DNA from: Pseudomonadota bacterium
GTDB lineage: Bacteria; Pseudomonadota; Alphaproteobacteria; Rhodobacterales; Rhodobacteraceae
Length of the DNA: 64,000 nucleotides
Direction of reading: 5' to 3'
Assembly (NCBI GenBank): GCA_018240425.1
Contig: JAFEFU010000037.1
Span: forward strand, 1 to 64,000
Shown: in pieces, positions 16,370-24,933 of the stretch
Position numbering within the stretch: position 1 is the stretch's first letter
Layout of the letters: every line of letters begins with the position of its first letter
Program-made: the position numbers and the translations under genes
The notes under the pieces: model-generated
The model's input: only the letters and a program-made list of their open reading frames with translations
Told to the model about the DNA's origin: nothing
Database searches by the model: none

Positions 16370-17731
16370 TCACTTCGGGCCGGGGGTTCCGTCGAACTTG
16401 CGGTCGAGCGTCGTCCAGCAGTCGATATAGTCGTCCTGCAGCGGCGCCTCGCGGGCGGCGAAGGCGGTCAGGTGCTGCGGAAAGCGGGTCTCGAACATGA
16501 AGGACATAGTGTTGTCCAGCTTCTCCGGCGCCAGTTTCGCGTTCGATGCGCCTTCGAAGGCCTGCTTGTCCGGCCCGTGCGGCAGCATCATGTTGTGCAG
16601 GCTCATGCCGCCCGGAACAAAGCCCTTGGGCTTGGCGTCATAGACGCCGTAGATGTTGCCCATCAGTTCGGACATGATGTTCTTGTGATACCAGGGCGGG
16701 CGGAAGGTGTTTTCCGCCACCATCCAGCGTTCGCGGAAAAGCACGAAGTCGATGTTCGCCGTCCCCTCGACGCCGGACGGCGCGGTCAGGACGGTGAAGA
16801 TCGACGGGTCGGGATGGTCGAAGAGGATCGCGCCGACCGGGCAATAGGTCTTCAGGTCGTATTTGCACGGATGGTAGTTGCCGTGCCAGGCCACCACGTC
16901 CAGCGGGCTGTGGCCGATCTTCGTGCGGTGGAACTGGCCGCACCACTTGACCGTCACGCTCGAAGGCGCCTCGCGGTCCTCGAAGGCCGCCACCGGGGTC
17001 TTGAAGTCGCGGCGGTTGGCCATGCAGTTCGCCCCGATCGGGCCACGGCCGGGAAGCTGGAACTTCTGGCCGTAGTTCTCGCACGCGAAGCCGCGGGCCG
17101 GGCCGTCCGGCAACTCGACCCGATAGACCAGCCCGCGCGGGATCAGGGCGATCTCCTGCGGCTCGAGGTCGATGATCCCAAGCTCGGTGCAGAAGCGCAG
17201 CCGGCCTTCCTGCGGGACGACCAGAAGCTCGCTGTCGGCCGAATAGAAATAGTCGTCCACCATCGACTCGGTGACCAGGTAGATGTGGCTGGCCATGCCG
17301 ACCTGGATGTTCACGTCGCCCGCCGTGGTCATGGTGCGCATTCCGGTCAGCCAGGTCAGCGGCTCGCCCGTGTGGGGCACCGGGTCCCAGCGGTACTGCC
17401 CGAGGGAGACCACCTCGTCGACGACATGCGGGGCGGTCTTCCAGTAGGGAAGCGCGATCTTTTCGAAGCGGTGGGTATGCTTGACCGAGGGGCGGATGCG
17501 GTAGCACCAGGTGCGTTCGTTCTGGTGGCTGGGCGCGGTGAAGGCGGTGCCCGACAGCTGTTCGCCATAAAGGCCATAGTCGCACTTCTGCGGGCTGTTC
17601 CGGCCCTGCGGCAGCGCGCCGGGCAGGGCCTCGGTTTCGAAGTCGTTGCCGAAGCCGGGCATGTAGCCCTCATGGGTGCCGGTCTGGGTCGCGGCGCGGA
17701 TCATTCCCCGGGACAAGGCATGGCGGGTCAT
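16370..17731 (-). CDS. hmgA: Homogentisate 1,2-dioxygenase
   Basis: Opens the ring of homogentisate to maleylacetoacetate using non-haem iron and oxygen. The 453-residue product starts [10 protein letters not shown] and carries the family signatures [18 protein letters not shown] near residue 24, the [14 protein letters not shown] region, and [16 protein letters not shown] near 285 with two conserved histidines. ATG 17731 is preceded by AAGGAG; the frame stays open far upstream through the flavin reductase region, but that extension is antisense noise. A perfect 20-bp palindrome lies 46 bases upstream of the start. With fahA it forms the homogentisate branch of phenylalanine/tyrosine degradation. 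Confidence 0.96.
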   Translation of the reverse strand: MTRHALSRGMIRAATQTGTHEGYMPGFGNDFETEALPGALPQGRNSPQKCDYGLYGEQLSGTAFTAPSHQNERTWCYRIRPSVKHTHRFEKIALPYWKTAPHVVDEVVSLGQYRWDPVPHTGEPLTWLTGMRTMTTAGDVNIQVGMASHIYLVTESMVDDYFYSADSELLVVPQEGRLRFCTELGIIDLEPQEIALIPRGLVYRVELPDGPARGFACENYGQKFQLPGRGPIGANCMANRRDFKTPVAAFEDREAPSSVTVKWCGQFHRTKIGHSPLDVVAWHGNYHPCKYDLKTYCPVGAILFDHPDPSIFTVLTAPSGVEGTANIDFVLFRERWMVAENTFRPPWYHKNIMSELMGNIYGVYDAKPKGFVPGGMSLHNMMLPHGPDKQAFEGASNAKLAPEKLDNTMSFMFETRFPQHLTAFAAREAPLQDDYIDCWTTLDRKFDGTPGPK

Positions 17732-17777
17732 CGGGCGGCTCCTTTCGGAAAGGGCATGGCGGATGCTGCTCCGATAT

Positions 17778-17797
17778 ATCGTTGCATTTGCAACGAT
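17778..17797. promoter_or_regulatory. Perfect palindrome upstream of hmgA, probable operator
   Basis: ATCGTTGCA-TT-TGCAACGAT is a perfect 9-bp inverted repeat with a 2-base centre, 46 bases upstream of the hmgA start and in the gap behind the flavin reductase gene. Its length and symmetry fit a dimeric repressor of the MarR, IclR or GntR type. The regulator gene is not obviously in the window. Confidence 0.7.
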
Positions 17798-17868
17798 GTC
17801 AAGGCCCGCCCTCCCCGGGGCCATACACGAGTACGGCACCCAGCCCCGACACGGCGCGGAAACGCCGG

Positions 17869-18384
17869 TCAGTCGGCGCTGCCCAGCCCCTCGATGCGCC
17901 GATAGGCGCGTGCGGCATAGAGAAGGGCCGGCCTCGCCGGTTCGGGCAGGACCACCTCGGCCACCTCTCCGACAAAAAGGTAATGCGTCTCCCACAAGAG
18001 GGCCGTCACCAGCCGGCAATCCAGCGTGACCGCAGCTTCGCTGATCCTCGGGCAGCCGGTCTCGCCCGGCTCGGTCGGCACGCCGGCGAACCGCTCGGGC
18101 CCCTTCAGCCCGCCGCGGCCCGAGAACCGGTCGGCGATCTCGCTTTGCCCCTGGTTCAGGACATTGGCCGAAAAGCAGCGGTTGGCGAGGATGGCGGTGG
18201 CCGTCGGGCTTTGCTGGTTGACGCAGACGAGAAGGCTGGGCGCACGCCCGTCCGCCGACAGAGAGGTCATCGACGACACGGTGATCCCGGTCAGCCCGCC
18301 CGGCCCGTCGGTGGTCAGGACCGCGACCGAAGCGGCCATCCGGCTCATCGCCTCGAGGAAATGGCCGCGCAGGTCGTGGGTCAT
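17869..18384 (-). CDS. Flavin reductase family protein
   Basis: A 171-residue split-barrel FMN-binding protein of the flavin reductase group (HpaC/DIM6-NTAB type), which supplies reduced flavin to a partner monooxygenase. Typical features: [15 protein letters not shown] near residue 17, [15 protein letters not shown] near 30, [21 protein letters not shown] near 73, and [13 protein letters not shown] near 130. The start ATG at 18384 fits family length; the frame extends upstream to 18453 without similarity. It lies 137 bases upstream of hmgA on the same strand, but the palindrome between them suggests hmgA has its own promoter. The partner oxygenase is not visible. Confidence 0.85.
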   Translation of the reverse strand: MTHDLRGHFLEAMSRMAASVAVLTTDGPGGLTGITVSSMTSLSADGRAPSLLVCVNQQSPTATAILANRCFSANVLNQGQSEIADRFSGRGGLKGPERFAGVPTEPGETGCPRISEAAVTLDCRLVTALLWETHYLFVGEVAEVVLPEPARPALLYAARAYRRIEGLGSAD

Positions 18385-18524
18385 AGGTAAGCTCCGACAG
18401 AATTGGCCCGGTTCCGCAGCGGGTGCAAGGCGGCAACCCCGTCCGGCGAACATATTGCGCTGCCCGTCCCGCGCAAGGCCGAAGCGTCATGGCCGGGCAA
18501 GCGTCAGACCGCTCGCCGGCGGAA

Positions 18525-18550
18525 TCGATTGACTTCAATCATTCGATTGA
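18525..18550. promoter_or_regulatory. Putative TetR-family autoregulatory operator
   Basis: Two direct copies of TCGATTGA (18525-18532 and 18543-18550) flank an inverted half site, giving TCAATC-ATTC-GATTGA (18535-18550). It ends 13 bases before the TetR-type start codon. Such dyads commonly bind the adjacent TetR repressor; the link is inferred from position. Confidence 0.5.
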
Positions 18551-18563
18551 TTACATCCACCGC

Positions 18564-19211
18564 ATGACCGGCCAACCCCACCCGCCAGACGGAACCCGGC
18601 TTCAGCTTATCAGGGCCGGTGCCCACCTGTTCGGCCGGCAGGGCTACGCCGCCGCCTCGACCCGCGCCATCGCCGCGCTGGCAGGCACGAACATCGCCTC
18701 GATCGCCTATCACTTCGGCGGCAAGGAAGGCCTGCGCGAGGCCTGCGCCGCCGAATTTGCCCGCCGGGTGCGGGCGGTCCTGCCGGGGGACGGCCCGGCA
18801 CCGGCGCTCGATCCCGACGCGGCGGCGGACGAACTGCGGGCCATCCTGGGAAAGGTGGCCGCGTATCTTCTGTCCGGGAACGAGAATGGCGACCTCGTGG
18901 CGTTCATGCTGCGCGAGATGGCGGACGCCAGCCCTGCCCTGGCCGTGGTCTATGACGGGCTGGCCGAACCGATGCACCGCCGCCTCTGCGCGCTATGGGC
19001 CGCCGCCGCCGGGCACGAGGCCGAAAGTCCCGCCACCCGCCTGAAGGTGTTCAGCCTGATCGGCCAGGTGATCTATTTCCGCATCGGCGCGCCGATCGTC
19101 GCCCGGCGGATGGGCTGGCCGTCGGTCGGGCCGGCCGAGGCGGGCGCGATCATCGACGTGCTGATGGCCAATCTGGACGCGGTGCTGGATGCCGCGCGAA
19201 AGGGGGTGTGA
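18564..19211 (+). CDS. TetR-family regulator of the adjacent exporter (CecR/YbiH-like)
   Basis: A 215-residue repressor with an N-terminal helix-turn-helix (about residues 12-60: LIRAGAHLFGRQGYAAAST, then TNIASIAYHFGGKEGLR). The C-terminal part resembles the CecR/YbiH-type domain, and in E. coli this regulator controls the ybhGFSR exporter operon, the same arrangement as here. ATG 18564 is chosen because upstream in-frame ATGs fall within the putative operator region. Its stop overlaps the following adaptor start in TGATG. It probably represses the four-gene operon until a toxic ligand binds. Confidence 0.88.
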   Translation: MTGQPHPPDGTRLQLIRAGAHLFGRQGYAAASTRAIAALAGTNIASIAYHFGGKEGLREACAAEFARRVRAVLPGDGPAPALDPDAAADELRAILGKVAAYLLSGNENGDLVAFMLREMADASPALAVVYDGLAEPMHRRLCALWAAAAGHEAESPATRLKVFSLIGQVIYFRIGAPIVARRMGWPSVGPAEAGAIIDVLMANLDAVLDAARKGV

Positions 19212-20152
19212 TGTTTCTCTGCGCGGTTCCGGTCCTGTCGGCGCTGATCGCCTCGTGCGGGGCGCCGCCGCCACTGGCCACCGGCTATGTCGAGGGCGAC
19301 TATGTGCTGATCGCCCCGGTCGCGACCGCCACGATCGACAGCCTGGCCGTGGCGCGCGGCGACCGGGTCGTGGCGGGGCAGCCGCTGGCCAGCCTCGAGC
19401 GGCGCGACGCCGAGATCGCGCTGGCCGAAGCCCGCGCGGCGGTGGCGCGCGCCGAGGGCCAACTGGCCAACCTGCGCGAGGGACGCCGCCCCGAGGAAAT
19501 CCGCGTGATCGAGGCCGCCCTTGCCTCGGCCCGCGCCCGGGCGGACGAGGCCGAGCGGACAAGGGCGCGGCTCGACAACCTTGCCAGCAGCGGCAGCGCC
19601 AGCAAGGCGCAGCGCGACGATGCCGCGACCGCGGCCAAGGTCGCGGCCGCCAGCGTCGCCGAGGCCGAGGCCAATCTCGCGGTGGCCCGCCTTCCCGCCC
19701 GCCCTCAGGAAATCGCCGCCGCCGAGGCCACGCTGGCCGGCGCCCGCGCCGGGCTGGCGCACGCGCAATGGGCGCTGGACCAGCGCAATCTGGCCGCGCC
19801 CGCCGCCGGGGTGATCGACGATCTGATCCGCCACCCGGGCGAACTCGCTGGCCCGACCGCCCCGGTCCTGTCGCTGCTGCCCGACGGGGCGGTAAAGCTG
19901 CGCCTCTATGTGCCCGAGGCCGATCTGTCGGGCATCAGCCCCGGAACCCGGCTTTCCCTGCATTGCGACGGCTGCCCGCCCGGCCTGACCGCGCGGGTCA
20001 GCTATGTCTCGGACGCACCCGAATTCACGCCTCCGGTGATCTATTCCGCCGACAGCCGGCAAAAGCTGGTCTACCTGATCGAGGCCCGCCCCGAGGGCGC
20101 GGCGGGCCTCAAGCCCGGCCAGATCGTCGACGCGGGCCTGGCCGATGAATGA
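19211..20152 (+). CDS. HlyD-type membrane fusion lipoprotein of ABC exporter (YbhG-like)
   Basis: A 313-residue periplasmic adaptor. The N-terminus MFLCAVPVLSALIASC carries a lipobox (IASC), so a lipid-anchored form is likely rather than a transmembrane anchor. A lipoyl-like half motif (about residues 30-60) precedes a long alpha-helical hairpin rich in Ala/Glu/Arg (about 65-195), followed by the second lipoyl half and a beta-barrel domain. The start overlaps the TetR stop. It should bridge the ABC-2 pump encoded next to an outer-membrane channel. Substrate is unknown. Confidence 0.87.
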   Translation: MFLCAVPVLSALIASCGAPPPLATGYVEGDYVLIAPVATATIDSLAVARGDRVVAGQPLASLERRDAEIALAEARAAVARAEGQLANLREGRRPEEIRVIEAALASARARADEAERTRARLDNLASSGSASKAQRDDAATAAKVAAASVAEAEANLAVARLPARPQEIAAAEATLAGARAGLAHAQWALDQRNLAAPAAGVIDDLIRHPGELAGPTAPVLSLLPDGAVKLRLYVPEADLSGISPGTRLSLHCDGCPPGLTARVSYVSDAPEFTPPVIYSADSRQKLVYLIEARPEGAAGLKPGQIVDAGLADE

Positions 20153-21071
20153 CGCGCCCGCCATCGACGTGCGCGACCTGGTCAAGCGGTTCGGCGGCCG
20201 GACCGTGGTTGACCGCGTCTCGCTGACCGTCGCGACCGGCGAGATCGCGGGTTTCCTCGGCCCGAACGGGTCAGGCAAGACGACAACGATCCGGCTGATG
20301 TGCGGGCTTCTCACCCCCGACTCCGGCGAGGGCACCGTCCTTGGCCACGACATCCGCCGCGGCAGCACCGCGATCAAGCGCGACGTGGGCTACATGACCC
20401 AGCGGTTCTCCTTCTACGAAGACCTGACGATCGAGGAGAACCTCCGCTTCGTTGCTGGCCTCTATCGGCTGCCGTCGGCGGACGCGGCGGTGCGCGACAC
20501 CCTGGCCGACCTCGGCCTGACCGCGCGGCGCGGCCAGCTGGCCGGGTCGCTCTCGGGCGGCTGGAAACAGCGGCTGGCGCTGGCCGCCTGCATCATGCAC
20601 CGCCCGCGCCTTCTGATGCTGGACGAGCCCACCGCCGGCGTGGACCCCAAGGGCCGGCGCGAGTTCTGGGACGAGATCCACCGCCTCGCGGCGGGGGGGC
20701 TGACCGTCCTCGTCTCGACCCACTACATGGACGAGGCCGAGCGCTGCCACCGCATCAACTACATCGCCTATGGCCGGCTGGTGACCCGCGGCACGGTGGC
20801 CGAGGTAATCCGCAACGCGGGCCTGACCACCTTCATCCTCAGCGGCCCCGCCACCGCGGCGGCGGCGCATGACCTGACTGGCCTGCCCGGCGTCGATCAG
20901 GTGGCACACTACGGCAACGACCTGCATGTGATCGGCCGCGACGGAGACCGGCTGCGGCAGAGCGTGGAGCAGGTCGCCGCAGCCCGCCAGCTGGCGATGC
21001 GGCCGGCCGACAGCAGCCTCGAGGACGCCTTCATCCAGCTGATGGGCGAAGCGAGGGACAACGTGGCATGA
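20145..21071 (+). CDS. ABC exporter ATP-binding protein (YbhF-like)
   Basis: A 308-residue ATPase of an ABC-2 type exporter. Walker A GPNGSGKTTT lies near residue 39, signature LSGGWKQRLALAACIMHRP near 137, Walker B LLMLDEPTAGVDPKG near 156, and the switch histidine in VSTHYMDEAERC. Only a single nucleotide-binding domain is present, whereas E. coli YbhF carries two; the pump probably works as a dimer. It overlaps the adaptor gene by eight bases and the permease gene by four, showing a tightly coupled operon. Confidence 0.92.
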   Translation: MNDAPAIDVRDLVKRFGGRTVVDRVSLTVATGEIAGFLGPNGSGKTTTIRLMCGLLTPDSGEGTVLGHDIRRGSTAIKRDVGYMTQRFSFYEDLTIEENLRFVAGLYRLPSADAAVRDTLADLGLTARRGQLAGSLSGGWKQRLALAACIMHRPRLLMLDEPTAGVDPKGRREFWDEIHRLAAGGLTVLVSTHYMDEAERCHRINYIAYGRLVTRGTVAEVIRNAGLTTFILSGPATAAAAHDLTGLPGVDQVAHYGNDLHVIGRDGDRLRQSVEQVAAARQLAMRPADSSLEDAFIQLMGEARDNVA

Positions 21072-22204
21072 GCGCTTTCCTGTCGCTGGCCCGTATCCGC
21101 ACCCTGATCGCCAAGGAGGCGATCCAGATGCGGCGCGACCGGGTCACATTCGCGATGATGCTGGGCGTGCCGCTGATGCAGCTGGTCCTCTTCGGCTTTG
21201 CCATCAACAACGACCCCAAGGGGTTGCCTGCCGCCCTGGTCGCGCCTGCGCCCGACCGCTTTGCCCGCGCGATGGTCTCGGCGCTGGAACTGACCGGCTA
21301 CTACCGCTTTACCTATCCCGACGCGACGGCGGCCGAGGCCGAGCGGCTGATGGCGCGCGGCGACGTGAGTTTCGTCGTCACCGTGCCGTCGGACTTCGGC
21401 CGCCGGGTCGAGCGCGGCGACCACCCGCAGATCCTGGTCGAGGCCGACGCCACCGACCCCTCGGTCGCCTCGGGGGCGATCTCGACGCTGGCGACCGTCG
21501 CGGCGGACGCGCTCAGTCGCGAAAGCGGCCAGCAGGCGCAGGCCGGACAGTCGGGGCGCGGCGCGCCTGACATCGTGGTGCACCGGCGCTACAACCCCGA
21601 GGGCATCACCCAGTACAACATCGTGCCCGGACTTCTGGGCGTGATCCTGCAGATGACCATGACGATGATGACCGCAATGGCCCTGACCCGCGAGTCCGAG
21701 CGCGGCACGATGGAAAACCTCCTGTCGATGCCGGTTACGGCAGCCGACATCATGCTGGGCAAGATCCTGCCCTACTTCGTCGTCGGCGCCGTCCAGGTGG
21801 CGGTGGTGCTCGGTGCGGCAAGCGCGCTGTTCCATGTGCCGTTCGAGGGCAGTTTCCTCCTCCTGTCGGGCGGCATCCTCCTGTTCGTGATGGCGCTGGT
21901 GCTCTTGGGCTATGTCTTCTCGACCGTGGCGCGGACGCAGATGCAGGCGATGCAGCTGACCTTCTTCTACTTCCTGCCCTCGATCCTTCTGTCGGGCTTC
22001 ATGTTCCCCTTCCGCGGAATGCCGGTCTGGGCACAGCACCTGGGCGAGGTGCTTCCCCTGACGCATTTCCTGCGCCTGATCCGGGCGGTCATGCTGAAGG
22101 GCGCCGACCTGCCCACCGTGGCGGGGCATCTGGCGGTGCTGGCACTGTTCGTGGCGGTCTTCGCGCTGCTCGCGCTCTCGCGCTTCCGCCGGACGCTGGA
22201 TTAG
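21068..22204 (+). CDS. ABC-2 type exporter permease (YbhS/YbhR-like)
   Basis: A 378-residue inner-membrane protein. An N-terminal membrane helix (FAMMLGVPLMQLVLFGFAIN, about residues 30-50) is followed by a large periplasmic domain (about 50-170), then five hydrophobic spans including the ABC-2 signature region SERGTMENLLSMPVT near 210. Only one permease gene is present, where ybh operons often have two (YbhS and YbhR), so a homodimer is likely. Its TAG stop overlaps the TAA stop of gshA on the opposite strand by four bases, leaving no room for a separate terminator. Confidence 0.9.
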   Translation: MSAFLSLARIRTLIAKEAIQMRRDRVTFAMMLGVPLMQLVLFGFAINNDPKGLPAALVAPAPDRFARAMVSALELTGYYRFTYPDATAAEAERLMARGDVSFVVTVPSDFGRRVERGDHPQILVEADATDPSVASGAISTLATVAADALSRESGQQAQAGQSGRGAPDIVVHRRYNPEGITQYNIVPGLLGVILQMTMTMMTAMALTRESERGTMENLLSMPVTAADIMLGKILPYFVVGAVQVAVVLGAASALFHVPFEGSFLLLSGGILLFVMALVLLGYVFSTVARTQMQAMQLTFFYFLPSILLSGFMFPFRGMPVWAQHLGEVLPLTHFLRLIRAVMLKGADLPTVAGHLAVLALFVAVFALLALSRFRRTLD

Positions 22205-23547
22205 AGGCGCGCCTCGGCGTAGATGCGGCCCAGATCGCCCCGCCATTCGCCGGCGAACCGCTCCAGCCAGCGGTCGGCTTGGACCTTGCCCGTCCTCAGG
22301 CTTTCGACCAGCGGCGCAAGGTGGCGCTGCTCGTCCAGGCCGCGCGCGGCCAGGCCGGCCTGCGACAGGCTGACGGCGGCGCGGGCCAGATCAAGCAGCT
22401 TCACCCCGCCCGCCTCGCCCTGAAGCGCCGCGACCGAGGCGGCAACACGCAGCCCCTCGCGGGTGTCCGCATCAAGGCCGCGCACCAGATCCCAGGCCGC
22501 ATCCAGTGCCGACTGGTCATACATCAGACCGACCCAGAAGGCCGGAAGGGCCGCGATGTGTGCCGCGTCACCGACATCCGCACCGCGCATCTCGATGTAT
22601 TTCTTGACGCGCGCCTCGGGGAAAACCGTGGTCATGTGGTCGGCCCAGTCCGACAGGGTCGGTTTCTCGCCGGGCAGGGCGGGCAGCTTGCCCTTCAGGA
22701 AATCGCGGAAGGACTGGCCCAGGGCGTCGATATACCTGCCGTCGCGATAGACGAAATACATCGGCGCATCCAGAACCCAGTCCACATAGCGCTGAAAACC
22801 CATGCCATCCTCGAACACGAAGGGCAGCATCCCGGTGCGCGCGTCGTCGAGGCTGCGCCAGATGCGCGAGCGCCAGCTCTTGTGGCCATTCACCTTGCCC
22901 TCGAAGAACGGGGAGGAGGCAAAGAGCGCCGTCGCCACCGGCTGCAGGGCCAGCGCCACCCGCAGCTTCTTCACCATGTCGGCCTCGGAGGCGTAGTCGA
23001 GGTTCACCTGGACCGTGCAGGTCCGGTACATCATCTGTGTGCCATGTGTACCGACACGCCCCATGTAATCGGTCATCAGCCGATAGCGGCCCTTGGGCAT
23101 CATCGGCATGTCCTCGTGCCGCCAGACCGGCGCCGCGCCGACGCCGATATGAGCGATGCCCAGGGGCCCGGCCACGGCGCGCACTTCGGCCAGATGGGCG
23201 TCCAGCTCGGCACGAACCTCGTGGAGCGTGGCCAGGGGCGCGCCCGACAGTTCGAACTGGCCGCCCGGCTCGAGGCTGACATTGGCACCGTTGCGGGTCA
23301 GGCCGATGATGTTGGCCTGTTCCATGACCGGGGTCCAGCCGAAGCGGTCGCGCAGGCCCTCGAGAAGCGCGCGGATCGAGCGCGGGCCGTCATAGGGAAC
23401 CGGCGCCAGCGTGTCGGCAAGAAAGCCGAACTTCTCGTGCTCGGTGCCGATGCGCCAGTCGGACGCGGGCTTGCAGCCGCTTTCGATCAGTCCGGCCAGC
23501 TGGGCGAAGTCTTCGATCGGGCCGCCGCCGGACTGGGGAATCGACAT
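22201..23547 (-). CDS. gshA: Glutamate-cysteine ligase, plant/proteobacterial type
   Basis: First enzyme of glutathione synthesis, joining glutamate and cysteine with ATP. The 448 residues match the GCS2/plastid-type family of alphaproteobacteria. Signatures: WRIGTEHEKFGF near residue 31 (substrate loop), VSLEPGGQFELSGAPL near 89, MYRTCTVQVNLDY near 172, and FPEARVKKYIEMRGAD near 310. The start ATG 23547 gives the expected length. It is the third gene of a leftward run (rsmE, membrane protein, gshA) and converges with the exporter operon, sharing four bases of stop codon. Confidence 0.94.
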   Translation of the reverse strand: MSIPQSGGGPIEDFAQLAGLIESGCKPASDWRIGTEHEKFGFLADTLAPVPYDGPRSIRALLEGLRDRFGWTPVMEQANIIGLTRNGANVSLEPGGQFELSGAPLATLHEVRAELDAHLAEVRAVAGPLGIAHIGVGAAPVWRHEDMPMMPKGRYRLMTDYMGRVGTHGTQMMYRTCTVQVNLDYASEADMVKKLRVALALQPVATALFASSPFFEGKVNGHKSWRSRIWRSLDDARTGMLPFVFEDGMGFQRYVDWVLDAPMYFVYRDGRYIDALGQSFRDFLKGKLPALPGEKPTLSDWADHMTTVFPEARVKKYIEMRGADVGDAAHIAALPAFWVGLMYDQSALDAAWDLVRGLDADTREGLRVAASVAALQGEAGGVKLLDLARAAVSLSQAGLAARGLDEQRHLAPLVESLRTGKVQADRWLERFAGEWRGDLGRIYAEARL

Positions 23548-23609
23548 TGTGGTCTCCGATCTGGGTCAGGATTTGGGGCGCCAATGCGTGGCGCGGCGCG
23601 GCGGGCGAG

Positions 23610-24128
23610 TCAAGGGCGCGGCGGAAGGCTGCGGGCAGGCTGTGTCCAGACCGTCTGGGTGTCGGCGGGCCGGTCGAGTGCGGCAGTGAAGGCCGCCATG
23701 TCGGCACCGGGAAGGGCGGCGAAGGCGTCGAACAGCGCCGCGGCCCCCTGGGCCTGATGCGGGATCAGAAGCGCCTGCCCGTCGGCCTGCTTCAGCCGCC
23801 AGTGCGGAAGGCCGTGCAGCCGGATCAGCCGCACTTCGGCCAGTTCGCGCAGCGCCACATAGCCGCCGAAGTCAGGCCCGAGATAGCCCACCTGCCCCTC
23901 GTCGATCTCGACCAGGCCCGGCGCGGCGACCGGACGCTGGAAGCGCAGCCGCCGCACTTCGGTCAGGCCCCACCCCGCCCCCGCCAGGACAAACAGGGCG
24001 CCGACCGGCGCCAGAAGATAGCCACCCAGCCAGATCAGCCAGCCGCCGAACCCGACGACCGCAAGGGCCACCAGACCTTCCGACCAGCGGGCGAGCGCGG
24101 CCCTCGCCTCGGGGCGCAGGAAGCTCAT
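23610..24128 (-). CDS. Small membrane protein of unknown function
   Basis: A 172-residue hypothetical protein between rsmE and gshA on the same strand. Two adjacent hydrophobic segments (about residues 18-36 and 38-55: ALAVVGFGGWLIWLGGYLL and APVGALFVLAGAGWGL) are followed by a soluble C-terminal region of about 110 residues with no cofactor motif I recognise. The layout resembles membrane-anchored PH-like or YcxB-like proteins, but this is not firm. ATG 24128 gives a natural N-terminus (MSFLRPEARAAL). Function not assigned. Confidence 0.75.
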   Translation of the reverse strand: MSFLRPEARAALARWSEGLVALAVVGFGGWLIWLGGYLLAPVGALFVLAGAGWGLTEVRRLRFQRPVAAPGLVEIDEGQVGYLGPDFGGYVALRELAEVRLIRLHGLPHWRLKQADGQALLIPHQAQGAAALFDAFAALPGADMAAFTAALDRPADTQTVWTQPARSLPPRP

Positions 24129-24192
24129 GCCCGGACGTCCAGCGCGCCTGTCCGCGCGCGGGCGGCGACCGCGGGCAGTCCGGGCGGCACCA

Positions 24193-24921
24193 TCACCAGT
24201 CCCCCGCCTGGGCCTGCCAGAGCGTGACCAGGGCCAACGCCGCGGTCTCGGCCCGCAGGATGCGCGGGCCGAGGGCGACCGGCGTGACGAAAGGCAACGC
24301 GCGCAAGCGGGCGCGTTCGTCGTCGGAAAAGCCGCCCTCGGGGCCGACCAGGATCGCGGCGGGTCCGGGGGGCAGGACCAGCCGGCCGGCCCCTGCCCTA
24401 TCGCGGGCGGCGGATTCGTCGGCCCACAGGATGCGGCGCGCGGAATCCCACCCGGCCAGCAGGCGCGGAAGTGGAGTGAGGGGCGCGACCTCGGGCAAGA
24501 CCGTCGTCTCGCATTGTTCGGCGGCCTCGCGGACATGCGCCTCGGCCTTGTCCTGGCGGAGGCGCTCGGCATTGGTGAAATCGGTCTGGACCGGGACGAG
24601 GCGCGCGACCCCAAGTTCCACCGCCTTTTCAACGATGAAATCGGTGCGCGCCTTCTTGACCGGCGCGAAGATCAGCCAGAGGTCAGAGTGCCGGCCCTGC
24701 GGCCTGGTCTGCGTGGTGCAGCGCAAGGCCCCGCCGCGCTTGCCCGCCTGCTCGACCGTGGCCATCCATTCGCCGTCGCGGCCGTTGAACAGAAGGACGG
24801 CGGCCCCGGCGCCGAGGCGCATCACGCCGAACAGGTAGTGGGTCTGGGCCTCGGTCAGGGGCACCGGTTGCCCGTCGCCGAGCGGATGGTCTACACAGAG
24901 CCTGATCCTTGCCTGCTGCAT
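24193..24921 (-). CDS. rsmE: 16S rRNA (uracil-1498-N3)-methyltransferase
   Basis: Methylates U1498 of 16S rRNA with S-adenosylmethionine, in the cytoplasm. The 242-residue SPOUT-type enzyme has a PUA-like N-terminal domain (to about residue 70) and the C-terminal knot with AILVGPEGGFSDDE near 184 and GPRILRAETAALAL near 212, both diagnostic. The chosen start MQQARIRL at 24921 lies only 12 bases from the divergent ubiA start, so promoters must overlap coding sequence or the messages are nearly leaderless. It heads the run leading to gshA. Confidence 0.93.
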   Translation of the reverse strand: MQQARIRLCVDHPLGDGQPVPLTEAQTHYLFGVMRLGAGAAVLLFNGRDGEWMATVEQAGKRGGALRCTTQTRPQGRHSDLWLIFAPVKKARTDFIVEKAVELGVARLVPVQTDFTNAERLRQDKAEAHVREAAEQCETTVLPEVAPLTPLPRLLAGWDSARRILWADESAARDRAGAGRLVLPPGPAAILVGPEGGFSDDERARLRALPFVTPVALGPRILRAETAALALVTLWQAQAGDW

Positions 24922-24933
24922 GAGGCCGACCTT

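Noticed and set aside
16370..18538. Very long leftward frame continuous with hmgA (over 700 codons)
   Set aside because: The similarity to homogentisate dioxygenase begins only at ATG 17731 with a good ribosome-binding site; upstream sequence overlaps the flavin reductase gene and is antisense-type noise.
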